DNA of 64,000 nt. It comes from Pseudotamlana agarivorans (GTDB lineage Bacteria; Bacteroidota; Bacteroidia; Flavobacteriales; Flavobacteriaceae). Shown piece after piece: positions 9,110-17,656 of this stretch. Within the stretch, counting starts at the first letter, position 1; every line of letters begins with the position of its first letter. The stretch spans positions 1 through 64,000 of the forward strand of contig NZ_JAHKPD010000003.1 in NCBI RefSeq assembly GCF_018860245.1, in the 5' to 3' direction. Made by a program: the position numbers and the translations under genes. Below the pieces are notes generated by a model. It saw only the letters and a program-made list of their open reading frames with translations. It was not told the DNA's origin and made no database searches.

Positions 9110-9631
9110 ATGGAAGTCTCAAGAATTATCGACCTATTTTTATTTGCTATACCGTCAATTATCACAGGATGTATTGCTTTTTACTTTTTTAAAGAGCATA
9201 CCAAAAACGAAGATGGGAGAAGACGCTTTCTTTTAAAAAAAGATTTACAGGTAGAAACAATTCCTTTACGCCTGCAAGCTTATGAGCGTATGGCCTTGTT
9301 TCTAGAACGAATTTCACCTAATAATTTATTAGTAAGAATTACCCCTTTAACAATTAATAAGGATGAATATGAATCTTTACTTATAAAAAGCATCGAACAG
9401 GAATTTGAACATAACTTATCGCAACAAATTTATATTAGTGATAAATGCTGGAATATTATTACTACCGCTAAAAACGCGACGATTCAAATGATTAGAAAGG
9501 CAAACATGTCTGAAAAAGTAGACACCGCAAACAAACTAAGAGAAGTTGTTTTAACTGAAATGATGGAACGCCCTTCGCCTAGTGATGCCGCACTTTCATT
9601 TATAAAAAGTGAAGTGTCCGATTTGTGGTAG
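9110..9631 (+). CDS. Conserved hypothetical membrane-anchored protein
   Basis: 173 residues. One N-terminal membrane helix (about 7-26, IDLFLFAIPSIITGCIAFYF) precedes a soluble, mostly helical region containing RLQAYERMALFLERISPNNL and ending SLSFIKSEVSDLW-like. I recognise it as a conserved Bacteroidota protein of unknown function. It follows the FMN oxidoreductase by 9 bp on the same strand; both proteins have an N-terminal membrane anchor, suggesting an operon and possibly a shared membrane location. No catalytic motif is seen. Confidence 0.7.
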   Translation: MEVSRIIDLFLFAIPSIITGCIAFYFFKEHTKNEDGRRRFLLKKDLQVETIPLRLQAYERMALFLERISPNNLLVRITPLTINKDEYESLLIKSIEQEFEHNLSQQIYISDKCWNIITTAKNATIQMIRKANMSEKVDTANKLREVVLTEMMERPSPSDAALSFIKSEVSDLW

Positions 9632-9739
9632 ATATTGGTTTGTTTTGGTTGTTAATTGATGGTTGAAAAAGTTAAACATTAAAGGTTAGAAGTTGTTAAA
9701 GTTTCAAATTGAGTCGCAGTTTTCAGTCTCAGGCACACG

Positions 9740-9770
9740 GTTAAACAGTTAAACAGTTAAACAGTTAAAC
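9740..9770. repeat. Octamer tandem repeat (GTTAAACA)
   Basis: About 3.9 perfect copies of the 8-mer GTTAAACA in the 231-bp spacer between two convergent genes. The rest of the spacer shows no gene. Confidence 0.9.
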
Positions 9771-9820
9771 AAATAAACAGCCAACAAACGAGTGTCCAAA
9801 CTTTAACATGACCCCAATAA

Positions 9821-9853
9821 TCAATAGTCAATAGTCAATAGTCAATAGTCAAT
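9821..9853. repeat. Heptamer tandem repeat (TCAATAG)
   Basis: About 4.7 perfect copies of the 7-mer TCAATAG, ending 10 bp before the stop codon of the patatin gene. Short perfect arrays of this kind vary in copy number by replication slippage. Confidence 0.9.
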
Positions 9854-9862
9854 TTAAAAAAC

Positions 9863-10774
9863 CTACTCCATTCGAAGCTCGTTAGATCGTGCTTCTTTAC
9901 ACTTTTCCTTAGCGTAATTATACCCCTTATCCCACCATTCTGTCATGAGTTTTTTATTAAAAATCAATGAATTTTCTGTAAGGCGTGAAGGCGTATAATA
10001 TAGGTTTAATTTAACATCACGGTTTTTGGCAGCTAATTTTCCGATTAGGATATCACTGCGCTCCACTTGATCCAGTAAATGTCCAAAAAGATTTAGCATA
10101 AGTGAATAAGGATTTTTACCCAGAACTTTATTGTATTGCATATTTTCAGACTCTAATATTATAGCATCAATCTCTGTAGCACCTCGTAAAATAGCTTCTC
10201 GGATAGGTACTACACAACCAAAGGCACCATCGGCATATTCAAAACCATCTTTTTCTACCAAGGACATGAATGGTATGTAATTACAAGAGATCCAAACCCA
10301 ATCGCAAAATTCCTCATAAGTAAAGTCTTTTATCGATTTATATTCTACGATATTCTTTGATAAATTTGAAACTGTTACGACTACATCTTCTTTAGTAGCT
10401 CTAATTTGATTATAGTGTTCTACAGAAAAATGCTTTCTAAAATATCGCCTTAGAGCCTTACTCTCCCCAAAGGTGCGCTTCATTTTTATAAATTGCCATA
10501 AAGAGTTTATAAAATCGATGGATACAAACTCTCGATCGCCCTTTTTACGAACTACAAAGGGGTTAACACTAAAAATATTACGCTGATTCACATTGGTAAA
10601 AACCTCATGAATTTCATCAATTTTACCTGCGGCTAAATGCGGAATAAGCATACTACCTGTAGATGTACCAAGATATAAATCGTAATTACGCTTTTCTTCC
10701 TTAATTAAATACTCTGCCACACCACCTGCGTATGCGCCTTTACTACCTCCTCCAGAAATTACTAATGCTTTCAA
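9863..10774 (-). CDS. Patatin-like phospholipase
   Basis: 303 residues of the bacterial patatin family (RssA/YchK-like serine hydrolases acting on acyl lipids). Visible elements are the oxyanion-hole loop SGGGSKGAYAGG (7-18), the nucleophile elbow GTSTG with Ser38, and the catalytic Asp in ADGAFG (about 187-192), giving the Ser-Asp dyad. There is no signal peptide, so it is probably cytoplasmic. Start is ATG at 10774, directly preceding the characteristic first strand MKALVISGGG. It may be co-transcribed with the upstream aminopeptidase gene 49 bp away on the same strand. Confidence 0.9.
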   Translation of the reverse strand: MKALVISGGGSKGAYAGGVAEYLIKEEKRNYDLYLGTSTGSMLIPHLAAGKIDEIHEVFTNVNQRNIFSVNPFVVRKKGDREFVSIDFINSLWQFIKMKRTFGESKALRRYFRKHFSVEHYNQIRATKEDVVVTVSNLSKNIVEYKSIKDFTYEEFCDWVWISCNYIPFMSLVEKDGFEYADGAFGCVVPIREAILRGATEIDAIILESENMQYNKVLGKNPYSLMLNLFGHLLDQVERSDILIGKLAAKNRDVKLNLYYTPSRLTENSLIFNKKLMTEWWDKGYNYAKEKCKEARSNELRME

Positions 10775-10823
10775 ATTGATGTGTTTATTTGTAAATATAT
10801 AATTATGAATGAAATAAAATAAT

Positions 10824-12785
10824 TTATTCTACCTTTAATAGTTGTTTTGCAAATTTTGAAAATTGCCAGTTATGATGCGTTTCAGCCTGTTTTAAGTTTT
10901 TCTGACACATCGCCTTGCAAGCTCGAATTTGGTTTAAATAAGCAAACGCATTCTGACGAATTTCAAAACCGTATTTCGGACTCGTATATTCAGTAAGTTC
11001 TTCAAAATAACGGGTATTGTTTTCAGGTTCAAAATCTTCTGTTATTAAAGCTAGTGTTAACCACAGAATACGCACATTTTTATCATTAAAACCCTCAACG
11101 CCTTTGGTTTGCTTTAAATACAATTTATTATCATTCGGAAAATTACTCCATAAATTATACAAGGCAGCTTCAATTGTGGCAAAGGATTTATCTTTTAATA
11201 AAGACTCATAATCTGTTCTCATTTCAGAAGGAATCGACGATACCGACTGCGCTATAGCTTGACGCTCCTTTATAGATTTTAGGTTGAAAACCGATTTAGA
11301 AATATCACCATTCAGCATTCTTATCACTTCAGCATTGATATAAGGGTTATCAGAATCTTCTAAAAACTTTTTACACGGTTCCATTGATGCTTCACAATTC
11401 AATTTCAAAAACGCTTTATAGTTCTTAAAATGATTTCTCATATAGTTTTCAATGATTTCATATTGAAATTTATCTGATTTAAGCCATACATCAACAAAAT
11501 CGGACAAGTTCTTTCCGCTAAACGCTTCAATTTCACCAATAAAATCGTTTGTTTCCACGTTTTTAAACTGGTGTGTATTCAAATAGTTTTTTACACCCTT
11601 TTTAAAGTCTTTCTCTCCTACTTTATCATACAATAACGTGAGCACCCAAGCGCCTTTTTTATAAAATGTGGTACTACTCGATTTCGGATCCAAAAGCGCT
11701 GTGCTTCTTCCCGCTTTATCTTGATCTAACAACTCTTGAGCATATTCGTAAAGTTTATATTGATAATAATCTTCACCAAATACTTCGCGCTCCACTAATA
11801 ACGCGTAATAAGTAGCAAAACCCTCTTGAAGCCAATGGTGTGTTCCTGAGGTTTCGGTAACCAAATCACCAAACCATTGATGCGCCAGTTCATGCGCATT
11901 CACGTTTACATAGTTTTTATCAACAAAGGCCGTTTCATCAATTAAAAAGGCATCCGAAAAAATGGTAGTGCCTGTGTTTTCCATCCCTGCGTAAAGAAAG
12001 TCCTTTACGGGGATTTGTTTGTAGTTCTGCCACGGGTATGGCACACCAATTTCTTGCTGCAAGAAATCAAACATCTGCTGCATGTACTTGTAAGTAGGTT
12101 CAAATTTACCAGGGTCCTCTGGATAGTAATACATTTCTAAAGCCACGCCGTTATTAGAAATTCTAGTTTTTTTAGCATACTTACCAATGGCAAAAGCCAC
12201 CAAATAGCTAGACATGGGGTTATGCATATCAAAATGCCATGTGGCATTATCTCCCGAAATAATTTTACTGGTCAGTTTTCCGTTAGCGATGACCTCATAA
12301 TTCTTATCGAACGTAATACTTAAATCAAATTCTACCTTTTCATTCATGTCATCAAAGCTAGGCATCCAATTACTGGTGTATTTCCCCTGCCCCTGCGTCC
12401 AGATTTGCCGACGCCCTTGAATGTATTCCCAATCGATAAAATAAAGCGCTTTTTTAGGCTGTGCTTTCCAGTTAATTTTTAATTGATGTGTGGTATTGGC
12501 CTTGAACGCTTGTTTAATTACAAGCTGTTTTCCATTGTAAGCCCCTAATCTTGAGTTTTCGTCTAATACAGTAGAAATCGTTGTGAAATTTTGAGCATCA
12601 ACAAAAATAGAATCGACATCACGCAAAACATCAAACTCGTAAACCACGGTGCCTGTTACCTCTTTGGCTAACAAATCACCAAATGAAACATCAACCTTTG
12701 CCGTTTTGAAGTCCACGTCGTTAGTCTGCTGAGAAAAGCTCAAACAACTGCTTATGCAAAAAATAATTAGTAGGATTCTATTCAT
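10824..12785 (-). CDS. M1 family metallopeptidase (aminopeptidase N type)
   Basis: 653 residues with a signal peptide (about 1-18), so periplasmic or surface exposed. The zinc site is HELAH (298-302) plus Glu321, an HExxH-x18-E pattern, and the substrate N-terminus motif AGMEN is at 266-270. The N-terminal part is the usual beta-rich M1 domain; the C-terminal ~200 residues are a reduced helical region containing a CEASMEPC pair of cysteines. The protein is shorter than E. coli PepN (~870) but typical of secreted Bacteroidota M1 enzymes. Confidence 0.93.
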   Translation of the reverse strand: MNRILLIIFCISSCLSFSQQTNDVDFKTAKVDVSFGDLLAKEVTGTVVYEFDVLRDVDSIFVDAQNFTTISTVLDENSRLGAYNGKQLVIKQAFKANTTHQLKINWKAQPKKALYFIDWEYIQGRRQIWTQGQGKYTSNWMPSFDDMNEKVEFDLSITFDKNYEVIANGKLTSKIISGDNATWHFDMHNPMSSYLVAFAIGKYAKKTRISNNGVALEMYYYPEDPGKFEPTYKYMQQMFDFLQQEIGVPYPWQNYKQIPVKDFLYAGMENTGTTIFSDAFLIDETAFVDKNYVNVNAHELAHQWFGDLVTETSGTHHWLQEGFATYYALLVEREVFGEDYYQYKLYEYAQELLDQDKAGRSTALLDPKSSSTTFYKKGAWVLTLLYDKVGEKDFKKGVKNYLNTHQFKNVETNDFIGEIEAFSGKNLSDFVDVWLKSDKFQYEIIENYMRNHFKNYKAFLKLNCEASMEPCKKFLEDSDNPYINAEVIRMLNGDISKSVFNLKSIKERQAIAQSVSSIPSEMRTDYESLLKDKSFATIEAALYNLWSNFPNDNKLYLKQTKGVEGFNDKNVRILWLTLALITEDFEPENNTRYFEELTEYTSPKYGFEIRQNAFAYLNQIRACKAMCQKNLKQAETHHNWQFSKFAKQLLKVE

Positions 12786-12891
12786 AAATTTGAAGGCTCA
12801 AAGAAATACCAAAATACATAAAATTTCAAGAATATTAAGGAGATACATCAAACAGCTGATACCGCCTCAAAAAACCTTAGAACATTTTGGC

Positions 12892-12924
12892 AGACCCTTC
12901 AGGTTTTCAAAACCTGAAGGGTCT
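12892..12924. repeat. Perfect intergenic palindrome, 16-bp arms
   Basis: AGACCCTTCAGGTTTT (12892-12907) and its exact reverse complement (12909-12924) are separated by one base. It lies in a 398-bp gene-free spacer (12786-13183) between two minus-strand genes. The form resembles REP/MITE-like palindromes dispersed in Flavobacteria (from memory). Apart from the two hairpins listed separately, nothing else is seen in this spacer. Confidence 0.8.
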
Positions 12925-13041
12925 CTTTCTGAAAACCCGAGAAATTACTGCTAGACATTTGTCATTCCGCTAGTTCGAATCTGAAACTCTGACTTCCAAA
13001 ATAAATTTTCAACACAATAAATTGAGTTCTATTTTCCTTTT

Positions 13042-13081
13042 CTTGACGGCACTCGTTAAAAACGAGCGCTAGCACTGCAAG
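13042..13081. repeat. Second imperfect palindrome in the same spacer
   Basis: CTCGTT (13052-13057) pairs with AACGAG (13061-13066) around a 3-nt loop, with flanking CTTG (13042-13045) and CAAG (13078-13081) able to close an imperfect outer stem. The whole looks like a small dispersed repeat rather than a terminator, since no T-run follows. Confidence 0.5.
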
Positions 13082-13099
13082 AACCCACTTAAAACAAAA

Positions 13100-13141
13100 A
13101 AAACACTTTCATCAAATTGAAAAATGAGATGAAAGTGTTTT
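13100..13141 (-). terminator. Terminator of the PHP-ACT gene
   Basis: AAAACACTTTCATC (13100-13113) pairs perfectly with GATGAAAGTGTTTT (13128-13141). On the minus strand the hairpin is followed by a T-rich run (complement of 13091-13099), 43 bp after the stop codon of the PHP-ACT gene. Confidence 0.8.
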
Positions 13142-13183
13142 AGTAGAAGTATGAGATGTCTCCTAATTTATATTGAATAAACT

Positions 13184-14875
13184 TTAAAAACTATTAAACT
13201 CAATTAAATTCGCTTCAAAGTACTGATCACCAAGTTTGGTTAACAAGTTTTTAATCACATGACTATCGCCTTTTACTGCTATAGCTGAATACCCAATATC
13301 ATTAAGTTTCCCTAATCTTAAATCGGCAATATTAATGTTTTTTGAAGCCAATGCTGAAAGCAAAATCAGTAAGACTCCAGGTGAATTTCTATGCTTAGTA
13401 AGAATCACTTTTTCACTTAAGGCCAAGTTTAAAGCAACGCCATCCATTTCTAATAAATAAACACCTTTACTGTAATAGTTTGGCAATTCAGCATTCTCTT
13501 GGTATATAAGTTTACTAAAGACTCCTGAATCGGTTCCATTAATAAAATCGATAGCACTTTTAACATTTCCGTTGTCTTCGCTAAGTGATAAAAAAGCTTC
13601 TGCAGTACCGTTTTTATTTGATTTTAAACGTGCTGTTTCTACATTAATGCCTTCGGAAGCCAAAGTATTAAACAACGAAGAAATCACCCCTGGCTGATCT
13701 AAATGCTCAGAAAACAATCCGTTTACTTTTCTTCCTGATATTTTAGGAATTTCATCGGTTACGGTTATAGATTTACCCCATTTTCTGATACGAATGGCGT
13801 TATAATCGCCCATTCCAGTAGAATTCTTATATAAATCAACAAATTCTGAAAAAGATCCTCCAAACGAAAAATCTGGAATAATACGTCTTTCAGTTTCATC
13901 TAAACGCTGATTTAACAGCTCAATCCCTTTGTTTAAAACCGTATATTTCACTTTTAATTCATGATCGTCATAAATGGTACGGTTTTCAGGAATTAATTTT
14001 GAATAACTCACATAGCTCTCATAACCAGCTTCCTGAATATATTCTAAACTCTCTTTATAATTTAATCCATAATAACGCACGTGATGTGTATCTGTACCAA
14101 CACAAACAGGAATTTGAAGCTGATGCGCGCGGCGTAAAATACTTTGCACCGGATACACGCCAACACCTTTAAACTTACCTGCCATGTTAACATCTAGTGA
14201 CAAATTTCTATCGGCAATAAGCTCTAAAAGTGTTCTAAATTTATTAGCTAAAGGATGTGAGCTGGTTTCAAAATTAACCAAAGATTCCGGCATATCAACA
14301 TTTAGTTTAGGTAAATCAATATGACCAATAATCTGAATCATATCACCAAAACTTTCAATCATTTGGATCATTTCATTGAAATAACCATCCCAATACGCTT
14401 CCAAACTACCTCTTAATTTCAGTAATTCTTGCGCTTCTTCCTTAGAGCCATCGTATGGTAATCCTTCAGGAGCAAAATGCACAGAACCAATAACGTAATC
14501 GGCATCTTCAGCTTGAAAAATCTTAGAACGACTCCATTGCAAACCTATTTCAGGCCCCATCCACTCTAACTCAACACCAAATTTGATATTAATCTTACCT
14601 GCATATTTTTTACGCAAATTAGCAATACGCTTCGGGTAGTTTAAATACGATCTATTACCGCGAATAAACTTTACGTTCGTATCTTTTTCAGCCGTATATC
14701 TAAAATTTGTTAAACGTGGCGAGTGAATAATAAAAGTAATACTCGGGTTATGCGCCTCAATGGCTTTATCAATAATATCTTCTAACTTATCGATACCATG
14801 TTTAACATGATCTTGTTCGGTACCAGCATGAATACCATGCGTTTCCCATATAAATTCGTTGAGCTTTCTCATCAA
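13184..14875 (-). CDS. PHP-domain phosphoesterase with two C-terminal ACT domains
   Basis: 563 residues. The N-terminal ~290 residues are a PHP metal-dependent phosphatase domain of the HisK/histidinol-phosphatase type: ETHGIH (11-16) as the first metal motif, then FGVELEW, IGSVHF, IGHIDL and CVGTDTHH. The C-terminal part holds two ACT-like domains, beginning near GLFSEHLDQPGVISSLFNTL (about 390) and TKHRNSPGVLLILLSALA (about 497), which normally bind amino acids for allosteric control. The substrate is unknown; an amino-acid-pathway phosphate ester under end-product feedback is the natural inference. It is a single gene with its own terminator and a -7 box upstream, divergent from recG. Start is ATG 14875 or 14872. 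Confidence 0.75.
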   Translation of the reverse strand: MMRKLNEFIWETHGIHAGTEQDHVKHGIDKLEDIIDKAIEAHNPSITFIIHSPRLTNFRYTAEKDTNVKFIRGNRSYLNYPKRIANLRKKYAGKINIKFGVELEWMGPEIGLQWSRSKIFQAEDADYVIGSVHFAPEGLPYDGSKEEAQELLKLRGSLEAYWDGYFNEMIQMIESFGDMIQIIGHIDLPKLNVDMPESLVNFETSSHPLANKFRTLLELIADRNLSLDVNMAGKFKGVGVYPVQSILRRAHQLQIPVCVGTDTHHVRYYGLNYKESLEYIQEAGYESYVSYSKLIPENRTIYDDHELKVKYTVLNKGIELLNQRLDETERRIIPDFSFGGSFSEFVDLYKNSTGMGDYNAIRIRKWGKSITVTDEIPKISGRKVNGLFSEHLDQPGVISSLFNTLASEGINVETARLKSNKNGTAEAFLSLSEDNGNVKSAIDFINGTDSGVFSKLIYQENAELPNYYSKGVYLLEMDGVALNLALSEKVILTKHRNSPGVLLILLSALASKNINIADLRLGKLNDIGYSAIAVKGDSHVIKNLLTKLGDQYFEANLIEFNSF

Positions 14876-14911
14876 TCAATATAACTTTAAATCGTCTATT
14901 TTTAAGAACAA

Positions 14912-14919
14912 CAAATTTA
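14912..14919 (-). promoter_or_regulatory. -7 promoter box for the PHP-ACT gene
   Basis: On the minus strand this reads TAAATTTG, an exact TAnnTTTG match, 37 bp upstream of the ATG. No clear -33 element is visible. Confidence 0.4.
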
Positions 14920-15073
14920 ACCATTGCAATAGAATTATTAACTAAAACTTAATGCTTTTAGCTAAATTTCATAAAGACTTCCTAATTATCGTTAATAATT
15001 TTCAAAACCAAAGAAGATATTAAGAATTCAATAAACGTTTAATTTTTATTGGAAATGTTTAAATTCGCCCATT

Positions 15074-17608
15074 ATGTCTATTAACCTACAAACTCCCATA
15101 GATTACCTAAAAGGTGTAGGCTCCAGTCGAGCCGATTTACTACGCAAGGAGCTTGGCATTCATACTTATCAAGATTTAATCAATTTATTTCCAAACAGAT
15201 ACATCGACCGTACGCGTTACTACAAAATAAACGAGTTACAGCCTAATAATGCAGATGTTCAAATTATTGGAAAAATCACGGGCTTTAAAGAAGTCGCTCA
15301 AAAACGTGGTAAACGTTTGGTTGCTACTTTTCAAGATGATACTGGTACGATGGAACTGGTTTGGTTTCGGGGGCAAAAATGGATTCGAGAGCGCTTAAAA
15401 GCCAATACGCCTTATGTGGTTTTTGGTAAAGCGACCGCTTTTGGCGGAAAATTTAACATCGCACACCCTGATGTAGAATTACTAGAAGACCATGAAAAAA
15501 ATTTAAGATCGGCTTTACAACCTATTTATCCTTCTACTGAAAAATTAGCAAACCGAGGAATTAGCAATCGGGTTTTATGCAAAATCATGCAGCAATTATT
15601 TATGGATTCTGGCGGAAAATTTGCGGAAACTTTACCCGATAATTTACGTTCAGAATTGAAATTAATAAGTAAACAATCGGCACTTTTTAACGTGCATTTT
15701 CCGAAGAGTCCAGAGCTACTTTCAAGAGCACAATTCCGACTTAAATTTGAAGAATTATTTTATATTCAACTGCAATTAATTATTAAAAATTTAATCCATA
15801 AATCGAAGATAAAAGGACTCCCTTTTAATACCGTTGGAAACTATTTTAACACCTTTTTCAAAGAACAATTACCCTTCGATTTAACCGGTGCTCAAAAGCG
15901 GGTTTTAAAAGAAATTCGTGCCGATTTAGGTAGCAATGCCCAAATGAATCGCCTTTTACAAGGAGATGTGGGCTCTGGAAAGACCATTGTAGCTTTCATG
16001 TCAATGCTTATGGCACTTGACAACGGTTTTCAAGCCTGCTTAATGGCGCCTACTGAAATTTTGTCAGTCCAGCACTACAACGGATTACTTGAAATGTGTA
16101 ACAAACTAAATATCAGTATTTCAATATTAACTGGTTCAAGTAAAACTTCAGAAAGGCGAAAAATTCACGACGCACTCGAAAATGGCAAATTACAGATCTT
16201 AATTGGCACACATGCACTACTTGAAGACAAGGTGAAATTTCAAAATTTAGGCCTCGCTATTATCGATGAGCAGCATCGTTTTGGCGTCGCCCAAAGAAGT
16301 AAATTATGGAAGAAAGGCCCTCCTCAATCCTCCCATGGAGAGAACGCCAAAGCAGTCCGAAAAAAATACATGACCGCTCGCCCATCGACCTACAAATTAT
16401 TAAAAGAATTACAGGTTGAAAATAAAAAAAATAGCACCCATGCAGAACAAGTTTTATGGGAATGTTTAAGAGGAAAAAAACTCGATTTAAAATTTAGAAG
16501 ACAGCATATCATTGACGAGTTTATTGTTGACTTTGTTTCTATAGAAAAAAGTTTAATTATTGAAGTTGATGGTGGTTATCATAATACCATCGAACAAAAA
16601 GAAGCTGATGATTTACGAACCAAAATTTTAAGCGAAATTGGCTTTAAGGTCATTCGATTTACCAATAAACAAATTACTGGCGACATTGACAATGTTTTAT
16701 ATTATATTGAAAAGCAGCTAAAAAGTCTCCCTTCTGGGGAGATTAGAGGGGCTATCCCACCCCACATTCTAGTAATGACAGCAACACCTATTCCGCGTAC
16801 TTTAGCCATGTCGGTTTATGGTGATTTAGACATCTCAATAATTGATGAATTACCCCCTGGAAGGAAGTCTATAAAAACGGTGCATCGTTTTGATAAAAAT
16901 CGCTTGAATGTGTTTCGATTTATTCGTGATGAAATTTCTAAGGGCCGACAAGTATATATCGTTTATCCTTTAATTCAGGAAAGCGAAAAAATGGATTATA
17001 AAGATTTGATGGATGGTTATGAAAGTATCTCTAGAGACTTCCCAATGCCAGAATATCAAATTTCAATAGTCCACGGACAAATGAAACCAACAGATAAAGA
17101 ATTTGAGATGCAGCGCTTCATAAAAGGTGAAACTCAAATCATGGTCGCTACTACCGTTATAGAAGTGGGCGTGAATGTCCCTAATGCTTCTGTGATGATC
17201 ATTGAAAGTGCCGAACGCTTTGGTTTATCACAATTACACCAATTAAGAGGACGTGTTGGACGTGGTGCCGAACAAAGTTATTGCATTTTAATGACAGGAC
17301 ATAAGTTAAGTGCCGACAGTAAAACCCGCTTAGAAACCATGACCAGAACAAACGATGGTTTTGAAATTGCTGAAGTAGACTTGCGTTTACGCGGACCCGG
17401 TGATATTATGGGCACCCAACAAAGTGGTGTATTAAACCTTAAAATAGCCGATATTATAAAAGACAATGACATCCTTCAACATGCAAGATATCACGCTAAA
17501 AACATCCTCAAAACCGATCCAAAATTAGCATTCCAAGAACATCAAGTCGTTTTAAACACCTATAAACAGCTTACCAAGTTTAAAAACATCTGGAATTACA
17601 TTAGCTAA
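15074..17608 (+). CDS. recG: ATP-dependent DNA helicase RecG carrying an in-frame DUF559 nuclease insertion
   Basis: RecG remodels stalled forks and Holliday junctions. The N-terminal wedge/OB region is followed by helicase motif I LLQGDVGSGKTIVAF (Walker A about 297-305), motif II AIIDEQHRFGVAQR (about 395-408), motif III MTATPIPRT, and motif VI QLRGRVGRG. The protein is 844 residues, about 146 longer than expected. Residues 415-560 are foreign: a DUF559 (PD-(D/E)XK/Vsr-like) endonuclease domain lies between KLWKK (410-414) and IPPHILVMTATPIPRT (561 on), sequences that are adjacent in normal RecG. Removing 438 bp restores a 698-residue RecG. The frame stays open throughout, so a fusion or large loop is translated unless removed; whether the helicase still works is unknown. 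Confidence 0.95.
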   Translation: MSINLQTPIDYLKGVGSSRADLLRKELGIHTYQDLINLFPNRYIDRTRYYKINELQPNNADVQIIGKITGFKEVAQKRGKRLVATFQDDTGTMELVWFRGQKWIRERLKANTPYVVFGKATAFGGKFNIAHPDVELLEDHEKNLRSALQPIYPSTEKLANRGISNRVLCKIMQQLFMDSGGKFAETLPDNLRSELKLISKQSALFNVHFPKSPELLSRAQFRLKFEELFYIQLQLIIKNLIHKSKIKGLPFNTVGNYFNTFFKEQLPFDLTGAQKRVLKEIRADLGSNAQMNRLLQGDVGSGKTIVAFMSMLMALDNGFQACLMAPTEILSVQHYNGLLEMCNKLNISISILTGSSKTSERRKIHDALENGKLQILIGTHALLEDKVKFQNLGLAIIDEQHRFGVAQRSKLWKKGPPQSSHGENAKAVRKKYMTARPSTYKLLKELQVENKKNSTHAEQVLWECLRGKKLDLKFRRQHIIDEFIVDFVSIEKSLIIEVDGGYHNTIEQKEADDLRTKILSEIGFKVIRFTNKQITGDIDNVLYYIEKQLKSLPSGEIRGAIPPHILVMTATPIPRTLAMSVYGDLDISIIDELPPGRKSIKTVHRFDKNRLNVFRFIRDEISKGRQVYIVYPLIQESEKMDYKDLMDGYESISRDFPMPEYQISIVHGQMKPTDKEFEMQRFIKGETQIMVATTVIEVGVNVPNASVMIIESAERFGLSQLHQLRGRVGRGAEQSYCILMTGHKLSADSKTRLETMTRTNDGFEIAEVDLRLRGPGDIMGTQQSGVLNLKIADIIKDNDILQHARYHAKNILKTDPKLAFQEHQVVLNTYKQLTKFKNIWNYIS
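16315..16344 (+). repeat. Left terminal inverted repeat of the DUF559 element
   Basis: Begins AGGCCCTCCTCAATCCTCCC. It aligns, with a few gaps and substitutions, to the reverse complement of the right end, which begins AGCCCCTCTAATCTCCCC. The shared words are CCCTC, AATC or TAATC, TCCC and GGAGA-like ends. Confidence 0.7.
16316..16753 (+). mobile_element. DUF559 endonuclease element inserted in frame in recG
   Basis: 438 bp, exactly 146 codons (recG residues 415-560), bounded by imperfect inverted repeats. The encoded domain shows the DUF559 hallmarks: HAEQVLWECLRGKKL, LKFRRQHIIDEFIVDF and SLIIEVDGGYH, with the Asp of VDF and the Glu of IEVDG as likely catalytic residues, and a final IGFKVIRFTNKQI strand. 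It is not an intein: there is no Cys/Ser/Thr at the start, no His-Asn at the end, and no splicing blocks. Stand-alone DUF559 genes flanked by similar C-rich palindromes occur in Bacteroidota (from memory). The element looks like a self-mobilising nuclease tolerated inside a host protein. Confidence 0.85.
16724..16753 (-). repeat. Right terminal inverted repeat of the DUF559 element
   Basis: The plus strand ends GGGGAGATTAGAGGGGCT at 16753, directly before the ATC codon that resumes recG. It is the imperfect inverse of the left end, and is itself partly palindromic (TCTCCC and GGGGAGA). Confidence 0.7.
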
Positions 17609-17656
17609 TTCCTTAAATACAGCGTTTATAACTACTTTTACAAAAAATTGAAACAC

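Noticed and set aside
9740-9853. CRISPR array
   Set aside because: Units are 7-8 bp with no spacers between them; no cas gene is in the window.
12754-12954. 66-codon plus-strand ORF in the spacer after the aminopeptidase start
   Set aside because: It starts inside the antisense of a signal peptide and runs through the palindrome at 12892; no start context or homology is apparent.
16316-16753. Intein inside RecG
   Set aside because: The insertion begins with Gly, not Cys/Ser/Thr, ends in Ala before Ile with no His-Asn pair, and has no Hint-domain blocks; at 146 residues it is just a DUF559 domain with linkers.
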